A stretch of DNA of 64,000 nt, from positions 5,028,795 through 5,092,794 of the forward strand of contig OZ023206.1 in NCBI GenBank assembly GCA_963995525.1, in the 5' to 3' direction. How positions within the stretch are numbered: the first letter of the stretch is position 1; every line of letters begins with the position of its first letter. Shown here one piece after another: positions 27,801 through 32,979 of the stretch. The notes beneath the pieces were generated by a model. The model was not told where the DNA came from. It did no database searches and worked only from the letters and a program-made list of their open reading frames with translations. This DNA is from Escarpia spicata (taxonomy: Eukaryota > Annelida > Polychaeta > Sabellida > Siboglinidae). Both the position numbers and the translations under genes were made by a program.

Positions 27801-30800
27801 TGTTTGCTGTCTATATTTATACAAAGTGAACTGATTTACATTGTTTCATGTCTAAGCAAGACATGGCAAGTATAAATACACAGTAGAATGCTTTTGATGT
27901 CAATAAAATGTATGATATTCCACTCTATAGTTGTCCAGAATAAAAAATTTATACGTTTGTCACCAATAAATAACAACATATATTTATCCAATCAACACTA
28001 CAGTCACATCATTTTAAAGATAACTCAATGGACATCAAATTAAACAAAACTTGCAATTATAGAAAATCAATAGTTTTGAAGATACAGCTTACAAACTGCT
28101 GGCACCCAGAAATGTTGAGATCTGTGGCAGCAGCCTGGGGAACAGGGACACATGCCAATATAACTGGCTGGGGTCTAATGGGTTAAACAGTGAAAATGTA
28201 TGGACAGAAAACTTAACAAACCTTAATTTATGTAATACAAGATAAGTCTACAACGTACGTTATTCAGTCAATATTTACTATCATAACCCTCACTACATTC
28301 TGTGTGTTATGAACATACATGGACCATTATACACTTAGTTAATGTGCAGTCTTGAACTAAATCATTGCCTTTCCTTCTCGGTGCTGCAGCTAAATGACAA
28401 GGATGTTTGTTTGAATCTCCTGTACGGAAGTGGTAATTTCTACAACTGGAATCCCATCGAGGATAGTCATATATGTCCAATACCAACCCTGAATATAGTT
28501 AATAACAGGGGTCAACTTTTTCTGCTGACACTCTGTAGGAAGCCAGGAAACTAGTTTTGAGTATGCATACCAGCATACACCAGAGATCAAAACTATTTAT
28601 TTCAAGTAGTCACAAGAATAAATGAACCTACACAATACTATTAACCGATACTCATTAAATATTTTATCGTTCATTCATTTCATATATATATATACAGTCA
28701 AGCCTCGTTATAACGCGCCCGGATATAACGAGGCTTGACTGTATATATATATTTCTAGAAGATAGTGCTGGAAATATGATATCAGAGGGATTCATAATGG
28801 CAGAAGACCTGAATGAGTACTTTAGTTCAGTGTTTACCAGGGAAGATATTAGTTCACTGCCAATACCAGAGGCTAAGTTCAAGGGGGCAGATTCAGACTA
28901 TTTAGGACAATTAATTGTAACCCCGGAAATGGTAGCTAAGAAAATAAGGGCTATGAAGGAAAATAAATCACCTGGAGTGGATGGTATTCCACCCAAACTA
29001 CTATTGGAAATTGTAGAACAAATTAGCATACCACTTGCAACAGTTTTCAACTTGTCATTAGAAGAGGGAGTGGTTCCTTTAGAATGGAAAGAAGCAAACA
29101 TTATACCGTTATTCAAAAAAGGTTCGAGAAACAAGTCAGAGAACTATAGACCAGTGAGTTTAACATCAGTGATTTGTAAATTATTAGAAAGACTAATTAA
29201 AGATCACATGGTGGATTTTCTTGCTAAACAAAACTTGATAAACCCATCTCAACATGGTTTTTTTAAAGCGAGGTCATGCTTAACAAATATGTTATGTTTT
29301 TTGGAAGACATCACTAAGTGGGTAGATGAGGGAACACCAGTAGATATCGTCTACTTAGATTTTCAAAAAGCTTTTGACAAAGTACCACATCAAAGATTAC
29401 TGCTTAAACTAAAGGCCCATGGCATAGGAAATGGTATAATAAACTGGATAGAACAATGGCTGATTGACAGAAGACAATGTGTAGTAGTTGATGGGGAGGC
29501 TTCAAACTGGAAATCGGTATTGAGTGGGGTACCACAGGGATCAGTATTAGGTCCTATATTATTCTTAATATACATCAACGATTTGGATGATGAAATAACA
29601 AGCAAGGTGTTGAAATTTGCGGATGATACAAAAATGTTTAGAAGGATTAAAAGTGATGGAGATAGACAGCATTTACAAGATGATCTTGACAGGTTGATGA
29701 AATGGTCTGAAAAATGGCAAATGATGTTCAATTTTGGGAAATGTAAATGCCTCCACATAGGACATGGGAACGAAGAGGTAGAATATACAATGGGGGGTAC
29801 TGTACTAAGTACTACTGTAAAAGAAAAGGACTTAGGGTTAACCGTTAGTGCTGATATGAAGATTTCAGAGCAGTGCGGAATTGCAGCTTCAAAGGGAAAT
29901 CAAATCCTTGGATTAATTAGGCGAAACATAACGTATAAGGAAAAAGAGCTAATAATACCGCTGTACAAAACAATAGTTAGGCCTCATTTAGAATATTGTA
30001 TTCAAGCGTGGAGGCCATATCGCAGGAAGGACATAGATATGCTAGAAAGAGTGCAGAGGAGAGCAACTAAAATGATACAAAATCTTAGGGATCTTAGTTA
30101 TGAAATACGCCTAAAAAAATGCGGTTTAACAACACTAGAGACCAGGAGATTGAGAGGAGATCAGATAGAAGTGTTTAAAATATTGAAGGGTTATGAAAAT
30201 ATTGATAGAAATATGTTTTTCTCAGTTAAGAAAGATAGAAGGACTAGAGGACATGATCTTGCATTAGCAAAGGAGCAGAGTAGATTGGATATAAGAAAGT
30301 TTTCATTTTCACAAAGGACTGTAAATGAATGGAACAGATTACCTGCTGATTGTGTGGGTGCTAGTAGCGTGAATATGTTTAAAAATAAAATCGACACATA
30401 CCTCAGACGGGCGGGATACACATAGATAAAAAGGTCGGACTCTCGAAAAGCCAAGGGCTTCCTTGTCCACCTGCTACCTAGAGTTAATTCTCTGGGTGGC
30501 AATCTTGTTAAATCTTGTTAAACGCGAGTTCGACTGGTTTCAGCGCCGGACGGCTTGTAAATTGCAATTGAAATTCACAAATACGTCTTGCTTAAGAATA
30601 AGTTAAATACGTTTTAATACAGCTTAGTATTCAAGATCAGTAAGCTAACATTGCGTAACAAATATTAGCTTTTCGCTGCGATGAATGCAAAGCTACTGCC
30701 TGTACTGGTGCGCCAAAATATTAATTCGTCAACCATATATGAATTGGTGAATCATACTATTGTTCGGCACAGTAAATGTGCTTTCTAAATTGGTATTTTG

Positions 30801-32490
30801 GTATTGACTGAAAGACGAAGTTAAGCCAATTGGGAGCATACTTATAGCTTTAAATCCTTAATCAACTCTAACACAGCGTTTGTCAAATCATTTGCGTATT
30901 CGGCTGCTGAATGCCAGGTCATTATTTTAGATCTTACGTCTGCGATACCATATTATCGTTCAGTTGACCGTGGCTTGTTAATCCGTTATTTATTTAAAAA
31001 CTGTACACAGTTCATGAATTTTATTCAGTTCAACAGTGTCCAACAGTGCATGACATTTAAACAGAATACACATTGAAGTTGGCTGGCAGTTTAATAAGCT
31101 TCATAAACTGCGTATAGACTGCGCGACATGCACATTTTGGCTTCGATGCCGATGGCGTTCTTCGTGCAGCAGCGGTGTCGGTCATCGTCGTAGCGCCCCT
31201 GACGACAGATACGGGAACGCGCCCCGTTTATAACGCGGATTTATTTCGTGGACCCCGACTACCACGTTATACCGAGGCTCGACTGTACACAGGATTTGGA
31301 AATTATAATATTTTGAGAAACTTTGGTCATCAAATTGTACTTTGGACTTTATTTATTCTAATTTGTGTTTTGGGATTTTATGAAAATATATAATAAGAAT
31401 TTAACAACTTTTGCATTTTATCAGTGGCACACGTGCTGCTATATTCTTTTACTGGGAGCGCGGCTAGTGTAGTGGTTAGCACATCCGCCTGGCATGCCAG
31501 CACTCTGAGTTCGAAACCCGGACCGGGCAGGCATGATATTTGGTGTAAAAGCATGGCTCTCAACATTGGGGACTGTGTATCCCTCGTTACTTGGAGATCA
31601 CGTTAATGTCAGTCCCGCCTCAATTTGGGACGTAAAAGAACAACTGAGGACAACAAGCACCCTGGCAGTGACCGCCCTCAGTGCCAGCATATATAAAGGT
31701 CGGTTTGGCGATAATGTTAAAAAAAAGGCTGACTGGTTGAATGAGACCTCATAAGACCATTACATTGTAACCACAATAATACAGAGTAGTCAGTTAATAG
31801 AACGTTACCGAGTGCTGGAAACAACTAGAACTAATAAAATTTACTATTCACTAAACAGTCATATTAAATCATGAACAAATATGTCAGGAGATTTCTCCTG
31901 CAGCAGTTCAGTTGCAGGTCCATCTTCCTAAGGATAAGTTATCAAAACAAACCCTGTTACAACTGTTTCAAATTCAGGTTGTGCTTGCATTTATACATTT
32001 AATACACCTGACCATTGGCATTGCACGATTACAACAACAGACAACATAAATCCTGATCTGGGCTGTGGGAACACCCAACAGACAACGATCACATAATTGG
32101 GATAATTGGCGTTCATCCGTTTTATCAATGGAAAAACAATCATCAGTTGACTTCAGCACTGGCGCTGCTCCGATAATTACATATCCCAGACCCAGATATT
32201 CATTGCCAAGTGCTCCAAAACGTTTCCGGGTAGGACGGTAGATTGCTTGCCTTCACTGCTTTCGGTATTATATATTGGTGACCTCAACTGGTTAACGCCA
32301 ATCAACAACACTGCTACCTACAGGCTTTCCACATATCCTCAAACTTGAAAAAACAATACCACTAGTCCGAACTGAGTCTCCCTGTCGCGGGAGGGGACCC
32401 CGACTCGGGTCGAGGTGTCACCGTGTCATCTGGGTGCGACTCACCGATGCCTTGTTTCGACGTCTCCGGGACTTCTTGCCAAATCGTCAT
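1127..32490 (-). CDS. DOCK1/2/5: DOCK1/2/5-type Rac GEF, 5' part of gene (exons 1-12 firm, 13 tentative)
   Basis: Dedicator-of-cytokinesis proteins of the DOCK-A group work with ELMO to activate Rac at the plasma membrane in migration, phagocytosis and myoblast fusion. I located the exons by translating the minus strand between GT/AG borders; twelve consecutive exons (961 nt) keep one reading frame across phase 0, 1 and 2 introns. Order: N-terminal leader and SH3 domain (about residues 12-70), helical segment (78-160), the conserved LGLDLVVRDEEGN strand (about 163-175), an NLFVNVKNFVCRIGDDADIL block, the SENYVMKWGNQGMP block, then a GLRRPFGVA motif near residue 318, all collinear with known DOCK-A proteins. 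The catalytic DHR-2 domain and most of DHR-1 lie off the left edge. Intron 1 is 11.9 kb and full of mobile elements; most downstream introns carry a private minisatellite. An N-terminal SH3 and an MTxW start favour DOCK-A over DOCK3/4. Which vertebrate paralogue it is closest to cannot be decided here. Confidence 0.93.
1211..1886. other. DOCK intron 12, no array seen
   Basis: Single-copy intronic sequence between tentative exon 13 and exon 12. I see no repeat, RNA gene or coding match. Small open frames here have no recognisable domains. Confidence 0.5.
1887..1958 (-). CDS. DOCK1/2/5: DOCK exon 12
   Basis: Acceptor CTGTGTACAG, donor GTGGGT. Encodes GRMDLRLPDTKKQSHGLRRP then FGVA; G-R-M-x-L and GLRRPFGVA are family hallmarks. 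Phase 1 at both ends. Confidence 0.93.
1959..2331. other. AT-rich 3' part of DOCK intron 11
   Basis: AT-rich, single-copy intronic sequence between the minisatellite and exon 12's acceptor. Nothing else recognised. Confidence 0.5.
2332..3396. repeat. about 52-bp minisatellite, about 20 copies, with poly-C tracts
   Basis: Unit: a run of 6-14 C, then ACAAGGGAACAAAGGGTAGG, AGTTAGAGGTAGTTGGAGTG, ATGTG. The C run varies in length between copies, which shifts the reading frame and makes several short overlapping false ORFs. The array ends 12 bp from DOCK exon 11. Confidence 0.97.
3409..3472 (-). CDS. DOCK1/2/5: DOCK exon 11
   Basis: Acceptor TGTTGTAG, donor GTCAGT. Encodes DLGLQDSNRERVFLVCLIIR then LG, matching 'DLGSxDLxREKVxFVCQIxRxG'. 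The minisatellite of intron 11 starts about 12 nt after the splice site, so the array nearly touches the exon. Confidence 0.93.
3473..3780. other. unique 3' part of DOCK intron 10
   Basis: AT-rich sequence between exon 11's acceptor and the 25-bp array. No coding match or RNA gene seen. Confidence 0.5.
3781..7756. repeat. 25-bp array, about 159 copies (3.98 kb)
   Basis: Unit GACAGACATGCTCGGATCTA + CATAG. Variants occur at three positions (A/T before CATG; CTCGG/CCCGG; ATAG/ATGG/ATAC). The ATGG variant is confined to about 4190-4990, where loss of the TAG stop opens three frames at once and creates three false ORFs of 280-305 codons. Blocks of CCCGG and CTCGG variants alternate in similar patterns, indicating segmental duplications within the array. 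It lies in DOCK intron 10. Confidence 0.98.
7806..7887 (-). CDS. DOCK1/2/5: DOCK exon 10
   Basis: Acceptor GTCTGCAG, donor GTGAGA. Encodes SENYVMKWGNQGMPRNLELL then NYLSVLFT, equivalent to 'SENYLxRWGxxGMPxxIExLNNLxxVFT' of DOCK-A. The 25-bp satellite-like array ends about 50 nt downstream of the donor. Confidence 0.95.
7888..8282. other. unique part of DOCK intron 9
   Basis: Intronic sequence between exon 10's acceptor and the 75-bp array. No feature recognised. Confidence 0.5.
8283..9629. repeat. 75-bp minisatellite, about 18 copies
   Basis: Unit contains GGGCCCTTGGCTGGCTGCTC, CATCAGTGGATGTAAGCTGA and TGGTAAAAGATTGTAACA. Copies near the left end are more diverged than those on the right, nearer exon 9. 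Period divisible by three gives long false frames on both strands. Confidence 0.97.
9677..9813 (-). CDS. DOCK1/2/5: DOCK exon 9
   Basis: Acceptor TATTTCCAG, donor GTGAGA. A hydrophilic linker (TSDTSDHKKSTS) leads into FNLFVNVKNFVCRIGDDADI then LMMLYDAKKGQPI, equivalent to the 'LYVxFKNFVCNIGEDAEL' block. Ends in phase 2. A 75-bp array lies 47 nt after the donor. Confidence 0.95.
9814..10144. other. unique part of DOCK intron 8
   Basis: Single-copy intronic sequence between exon 9's acceptor and the 50-bp array. Nothing recognised. Confidence 0.5.
10145..10786. repeat. 50-bp minisatellite, about 13 copies
   Basis: Unit TTGTATACTTCCACACATTA, CAGTGTTATACACCGCGTAT, ACATTCATTT; one unit lacks two bases. 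It sits in DOCK intron 8, about 91 nt after exon 8's donor. Confidence 0.97.
10878..10910 (-). CDS. DOCK1/2/5: DOCK exon 8, 33-nt micro-exon
   Basis: Eleven codons (HQVAAKKKVNR) between GTGTTTCAG and GTGAGT, phase 0 on both sides. It aligns with the AHEVASKRIEE-like helix that follows SLFR in vertebrate DOCK-A proteins, which makes such a short exon believable. Confidence 0.85.
11110..11390 (-). mobile_element. LINE 3' fragment (L2/CR1-like), copy related to 23.76-24.01 kb
   Basis: The stretch containing CTCAGTGGCGCAACAAAACC and AAAGGATTAAGCATTCTC is shared with 23775-23840 in the same orientation, continuing with GAAGTGAGTTCCACAGAGTC-like sequence. The second copy is attached to a recognisable minus-strand reverse transcriptase, so this is a 5'-truncated LINE end in DOCK intron 7. 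Confidence 0.7.
11410..12082. repeat. 36-bp minisatellite, about 18 copies
   Basis: Unit GGCATGGGCGGTTGTCAGTG + GTCTGCCCAATTACTA. The right-hand copies share a subtype (AAATACCA in place of AATTACTA), as expected of directional expansion. It ends 33 nt below the donor of DOCK exon 7. Confidence 0.97.
12116..12203 (-). CDS. DOCK1/2/5: DOCK exon 7, LDLVVRDExGN block
   Basis: Acceptor GGTTTCAG, donor GTAACT. Encodes RLGLDLVVRDEEGNILDPVM then TSSVSLFRR, one of the most conserved N-terminal blocks of DOCK1/2/5. Frame continues from exon 6 (GC+C = Ala). A 36-bp minisatellite begins about 33 nt after the donor. Confidence 0.95.
12240..12320 (-). mobile_element. possible tRNA-derived SINE head
   Basis: Read on the minus strand, the sequence resembles a tRNA: a GGCGGGCTTAGTAACTAGGT segment like a D-arm, then CTCTCAAACTAGAGATTCTG and GGTTTTGAAT, close to the box B consensus GGTTCGAAT. 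It is decayed and short, so a chance match is possible. Located in DOCK intron 6. Confidence 0.35.
12476..12531 (-). CDS. DOCK1/2/5: DOCK exon 6
   Basis: Acceptor GTTCTGCAG, donor GTAAGT. Encodes DEMKELKQRVTTQIDLGNA; the ELKxxVTxxID.GN pattern precedes the LGLDLVVRD strand in DOCK-A proteins. Phase 0 in, phase 2 out. Confidence 0.9.
12675..12956. repeat. 20-bp minisatellite, about 14 degenerate copies
   Basis: Unit GACTTTGTGGCTCTATGAGT with many substitutions. It ends about 31 nt after the donor of DOCK exon 5. Confidence 0.92.
12988..13086 (-). CDS. DOCK1/2/5: DOCK exon 5
   Basis: 33 codons between acceptor GTGTTTAG and donor GTGAGT, phase 0 at both ends. Helical sequence containing DFEDMRIKMTSLIDSRKLIM, matching the position of the 'SLIEWRSQILSG'-like helix of DOCK1. 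A 20-bp tandem array starts about 31 nt into the downstream intron. Confidence 0.85.
13180..14015. repeat. 44-bp minisatellite, about 19 copies
   Basis: Unit TTAGTTGTAGGCACTGATGC, AACAGTACATGTAGTCAACG, TGTG. Very homogeneous (mostly single substitutions), suggesting recent expansion. DOCK intron 4; about 272 nt after exon 4's donor. Confidence 0.97.
14288..14384 (-). CDS. DOCK1/2/5: DOCK exon 4, helical segment after SH3
   Basis: Acceptor GTTGTCAG, donor GTAAGT. Encodes a helix with HHKAALQEAQLVEEITSVLN and EWNDLWKRLYI; the E-x-x-x-x-L-x-E-W-x-x-x-W-K-x-L-Y pattern is diagnostic for DOCK-A proteins and lies in the region that contacts ELMO in known family members. Ends in phase 0. Confidence 0.93.
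15430..15996 (+). repeat. 51-bp array built from LINE coding sequence, about 11 copies
   Basis: Unit translates in the LINE frame to DRDSEKDATARINKVTT, and the last copy runs smoothly into the LINE protein (ARINKANQTLAMF). Period 51 keeps the frame open. Confidence 0.95.
16117..16640 (+). repeat. 48-bp array built from LINE coding sequence, about 11 copies
   Basis: Unit translates to KLTARLTHKLQTSQNK and starts directly after the LLYGSECG block of the same LINE, so it is an amplified piece of that ORF. Copies are nearly identical, indicating youth. Confidence 0.95.
17188..17290 (-). CDS. DOCK1/2/5: DOCK exon 3, second half of SH3
   Basis: Codes DWFYGSSANNRRQKGVFPKS followed by YVRLK: the SH3 tryptophan and the G-V/I-F-P-x-x-Y-V signature. 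Acceptor GTTGCAG, donor GTGAGA, phase 2 end. A short GTCAGGGTGGAG-type array starts only about 20 bp upstream of the acceptor, so the polypyrimidine tract is close to or part of the repeat. Confidence 0.92.
17310..17448. repeat. 12-bp degenerate array beside DOCK exon 3
   Basis: Repeats of GTCAGGGTGGAG / GTCAGTATAGAG alternate to form higher-order 24-36-bp blocks. They begin about 20 bp from the 3' splice site of exon 3. Confidence 0.85.
17672..19218. repeat. 43-bp minisatellite, 36 copies
   Basis: Unit GTGGTAACCCACACGCAAGA, CGGAACCCCGTGACATATGT, CAA. Each unit contains the partly palindromic TGACATATGTCA or TGACATGTGTCA. It lies in DOCK intron 2. Confidence 0.98.
19524..20320. mobile_element. 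hAT-type MITE, 797 bp
   Basis: Flanked by the 8-bp direct repeat GTCACAAC (19516-19523 and 20321-20328). Ends are inverted: CAGGCCTGGCG at left and, read inward from the right, CAGGTCTGGGG. Inside, TAATAGTAAT runs are abundant near both ends. No transposase ORF, so non-autonomous. Inserted in DOCK intron 2. Confidence 0.85.
20662..20745 (-). CDS. DOCK1/2/5: DOCK exon 2, first half of SH3
   Basis: Acceptor TTTGTTGCAG, donor GTTCGT (less usual but GT). Codes VIYNFNHDEPHTLQLNVGEN, then VYILRQSD: the ALYDY-like strand, RT loop and ILxxx strand of an SH3 domain. It ends in phase 1; exon 3 supplies AC to make Asp. Confidence 0.9.
20760..21825. other. DOCK intron 1, proximal segment without recognised feature
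   Basis: AT-rich single-copy sequence upstream of exon 2. I see no exon with DOCK similarity, RNA gene or array. Confidence 0.4.
21827..21860. repeat. (TA)n microsatellite
   Basis: Uninterrupted TA dinucleotides, about 16 repeats. Confidence 0.95.
21870..22270 (+). mobile_element. LINE C-terminal fragment
   Basis: Encodes RDNKLRWFGQVRRRPFGNII and PPKGPTRKRWLEIINQNLRQ; the L-R-W-x-G-x-V-x-R and G-R-x-x-x-R-W pattern is typical of LINE protein tails. Only the last hundred or so codons remain, in DOCK intron 1. Confidence 0.65.
22417..23075. repeat. 132-bp tandem repeat, 5 copies
   Basis: Unit starts GTTAAGCAAAAACTTTCCCC and ends GTAAGGTATGAACCCTAAAC; copies 2-5 differ at only one or two positions. 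Period measured at 132 bp between successive GTTAAGC starts. Confidence 0.95.
23060..23205. repeat. degenerate AAGAACCCTAAACTGGT repeats
   Basis: About eight copies of a 16-20-bp motif that continues directly from the last 9 bases of the 132-bp unit, so it grew from that array's edge. Confidence 0.8.
23330..23583. repeat. 38-bp CA-rich minisatellite, 6 copies
   Basis: Unit ACAACATTACATGCACACAT + GCATACACACACACATAC, preceded by a plain CA run. Confidence 0.95.
23760..24920 (-). mobile_element. L2/CR1-like LINE fragment with internal 11-bp expansion
   Basis: Minus-strand blocks in order from high to low coordinates: DDTQIFISMA-type RT catalytic motif near 24.75 kb, LWMTDSKLKLNAEK, then ASVRNLGVTFDHDFNFRQHI, KLQRVQNWLPRVVTQSPQFS, LLKSLYWLP, and an AT-rich 3' end. 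This is the typical L2/CR1 order. Frameshifts and stops make it dead. At 24551-24606 an 11-bp GGAGTACCATT unit is repeated five times within the coding part. Confidence 0.85.
24930..25530. other. DOCK intron 1, no feature recognised
   Basis: Mixed-composition intronic sequence with a short C-rich patch (CACCCCCTTCATCCCCTCAC near 25081). No coding or repeat match. Confidence 0.4.
25540..26870. repeat. region with about ten dispersed GGAAGTCAC motifs
   Basis: The 12-bp motif CACGGAAGTCAC or near variants (CATGG, CTCGG, CACAG before AAGTCAC) recurs near 25553, 25738, 25918, 26436, 26597-26670 (four tandem 24-bp copies), 26828 and 26851. An inverted pair GGAATGGCTGATATA / TATATCAGCCATTCC flanks 25934-26080. 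Probably an uncharacterised repetitive element; function unknown. Confidence 0.6.
27131..28182. mobile_element. piggyBac-like non-autonomous element, 1052 bp
   Basis: TTAA flanks both ends (27127-27130, 28183-28186). The ends are perfect 13-bp inverted repeats CCCATTAGACCCC ... GGGGTCTAATGGG. TTAA targets and CCC termini are the piggyBac hallmark. No transposase frame survives inside. DOCK intron 1. Confidence 0.88.
28695..28741. mobile_element. 47-bp palindrome made of two Tigger/mariner-type ends
   Basis: CAGTCAAGCCTCGTTATAAC, a short spacer, then its inverse, flanked by TA on both sides and by (TA)n that extends the palindrome to about 28681-28755. It looks like two terminal repeats with the interior deleted. 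Confidence 0.75.
28755..30540 (+). mobile_element. CR1/L2-group LINE, nearly intact reverse transcriptase ORF
   Basis: An open frame of 549 codons (28776-30425) holds a full RT domain: KSPGVDGIPPKLL, WKEANIIPLFKKGSRNKSEN, YRPVSLTSVICKLLERLIKD, VYLDFQKAFDKVPHQRLLLK, SGVPQGSVLGPILFLIYIND, the catalytic LKFADDTKMF, the thumb segment, and the C-terminal VQRRATKM and EWNRLPAD motifs typical of non-LTR elements. The endonuclease domain is absent, so the copy is 5'-truncated. The 3' end carries a short tandem (ATCTTGTTAA) tail. It lies in DOCK intron 1, antisense to the gene; open frame implies a fairly recent insertion. Confidence 0.93.
31180..31285. mobile_element. Tigger/pogo-like terminal fragment
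   Basis: CCCGTTTATAACGCGGATTT ... CGTTATACCGAGGCTCGACTG followed by TA: the end of a TA-targeting pogo/Tigger-type transposon. The matching left end may be the 28695 terminal repeat, in which case the LINE at 28.76-30.54 kb inserted into it. Confidence 0.65.
31448..31760 (+). mobile_element. tRNA-derived SINE
   Basis: The head GCTAGTGTAGTGGTTAGCAC, ATCCGCCTGGCATGCC and GAGTTCGAAACCCGGACC folds like a tRNA with a box A (TGTAGTGGTTAGC) and a box B (GAGTTCGAAACCC). A non-tRNA body follows to about 31760, ending without a long poly-A. Not a working tRNA gene: the acceptor stem is not closed. Confidence 0.7.
32445..32490 (-). CDS. DOCK1/2/5: DOCK exon 1, start codon
   Basis: Encodes MTIWQEVPETSKQGI plus one nucleotide, then the donor GTGAGT. 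Length and pattern match the DOCK-A start (M-T-x-W, then K-x-G just before the first SH3 strand) residue for residue, and joining to exon 2 gives KQGIVIYNF. The only upstream signal I rely on is this protein match; no transcription start can be read directly. Confidence 0.85.
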
Positions 32491-32760
32491 CTTTGGGCAC
32501 ACTCACACCTCGCGTCGTCCGCATGCGATGATAACTTCGACAACGACTTTTTGGGGTAACATCCTCTCAAAAACTGCACAACAAACTCACGAACCGCCAC
32601 AGCATACGGTCACGTGACCGACTGAGTTGCGCCGGTAAAAGACGACGTCATTGTTTACCCGTTACACCGGAGCATAGTACTCTACCGGCACCCCTCACAC
32701 TCTCTGGAAAGCGTGCGAGTGACATTAAGCGTGGCAGAAAAATATAATTATTGTGTATGC
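32491..32760 (-). promoter_or_regulatory. probable DOCK promoter / 5' UTR
   Basis: Sequence just upstream of the DOCK start codon is richer in G+C and CpG (several CGTC, GACG, CGCG steps and a CACGTGAC E-box-like site near 32611) than the AT-rich flanks. That, and its position, suggest a promoter. No TATA box is placed with certainty, and the transcription start is unknown. Confidence 0.45.
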
Positions 32761-32979
32761 AAATGTAAAAAAATAATGGATGTCAAAATGTTGGTAATAG
32801 CTTTGTACAGTACTACAGAGCTTTGAGCATTTTATTGGGATTGGCGCTTTATAAAAAAATCAATATAAAATTTAATATTATTATTGTACGTAGGGGGTTT
32901 ACTATATAGTATCTGCTGTACCTGCTTATTCCAAGATAATCCTGCTATGAGACTTCAATGCCAGAGTCAGAAATAATCA

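Noticed and set aside
28342..28554. 70-codon plus-strand frame after CTGCAG, a possible exon
   Set aside because: No recognisable domain, no convincing donor and no partner exons; it lies in the DOCK first intron next to mobile elements.
31448..31525. Functional tRNA gene
   Set aside because: Box A- and B-like sequences are present, but no closed acceptor stem, and a SINE body follows.
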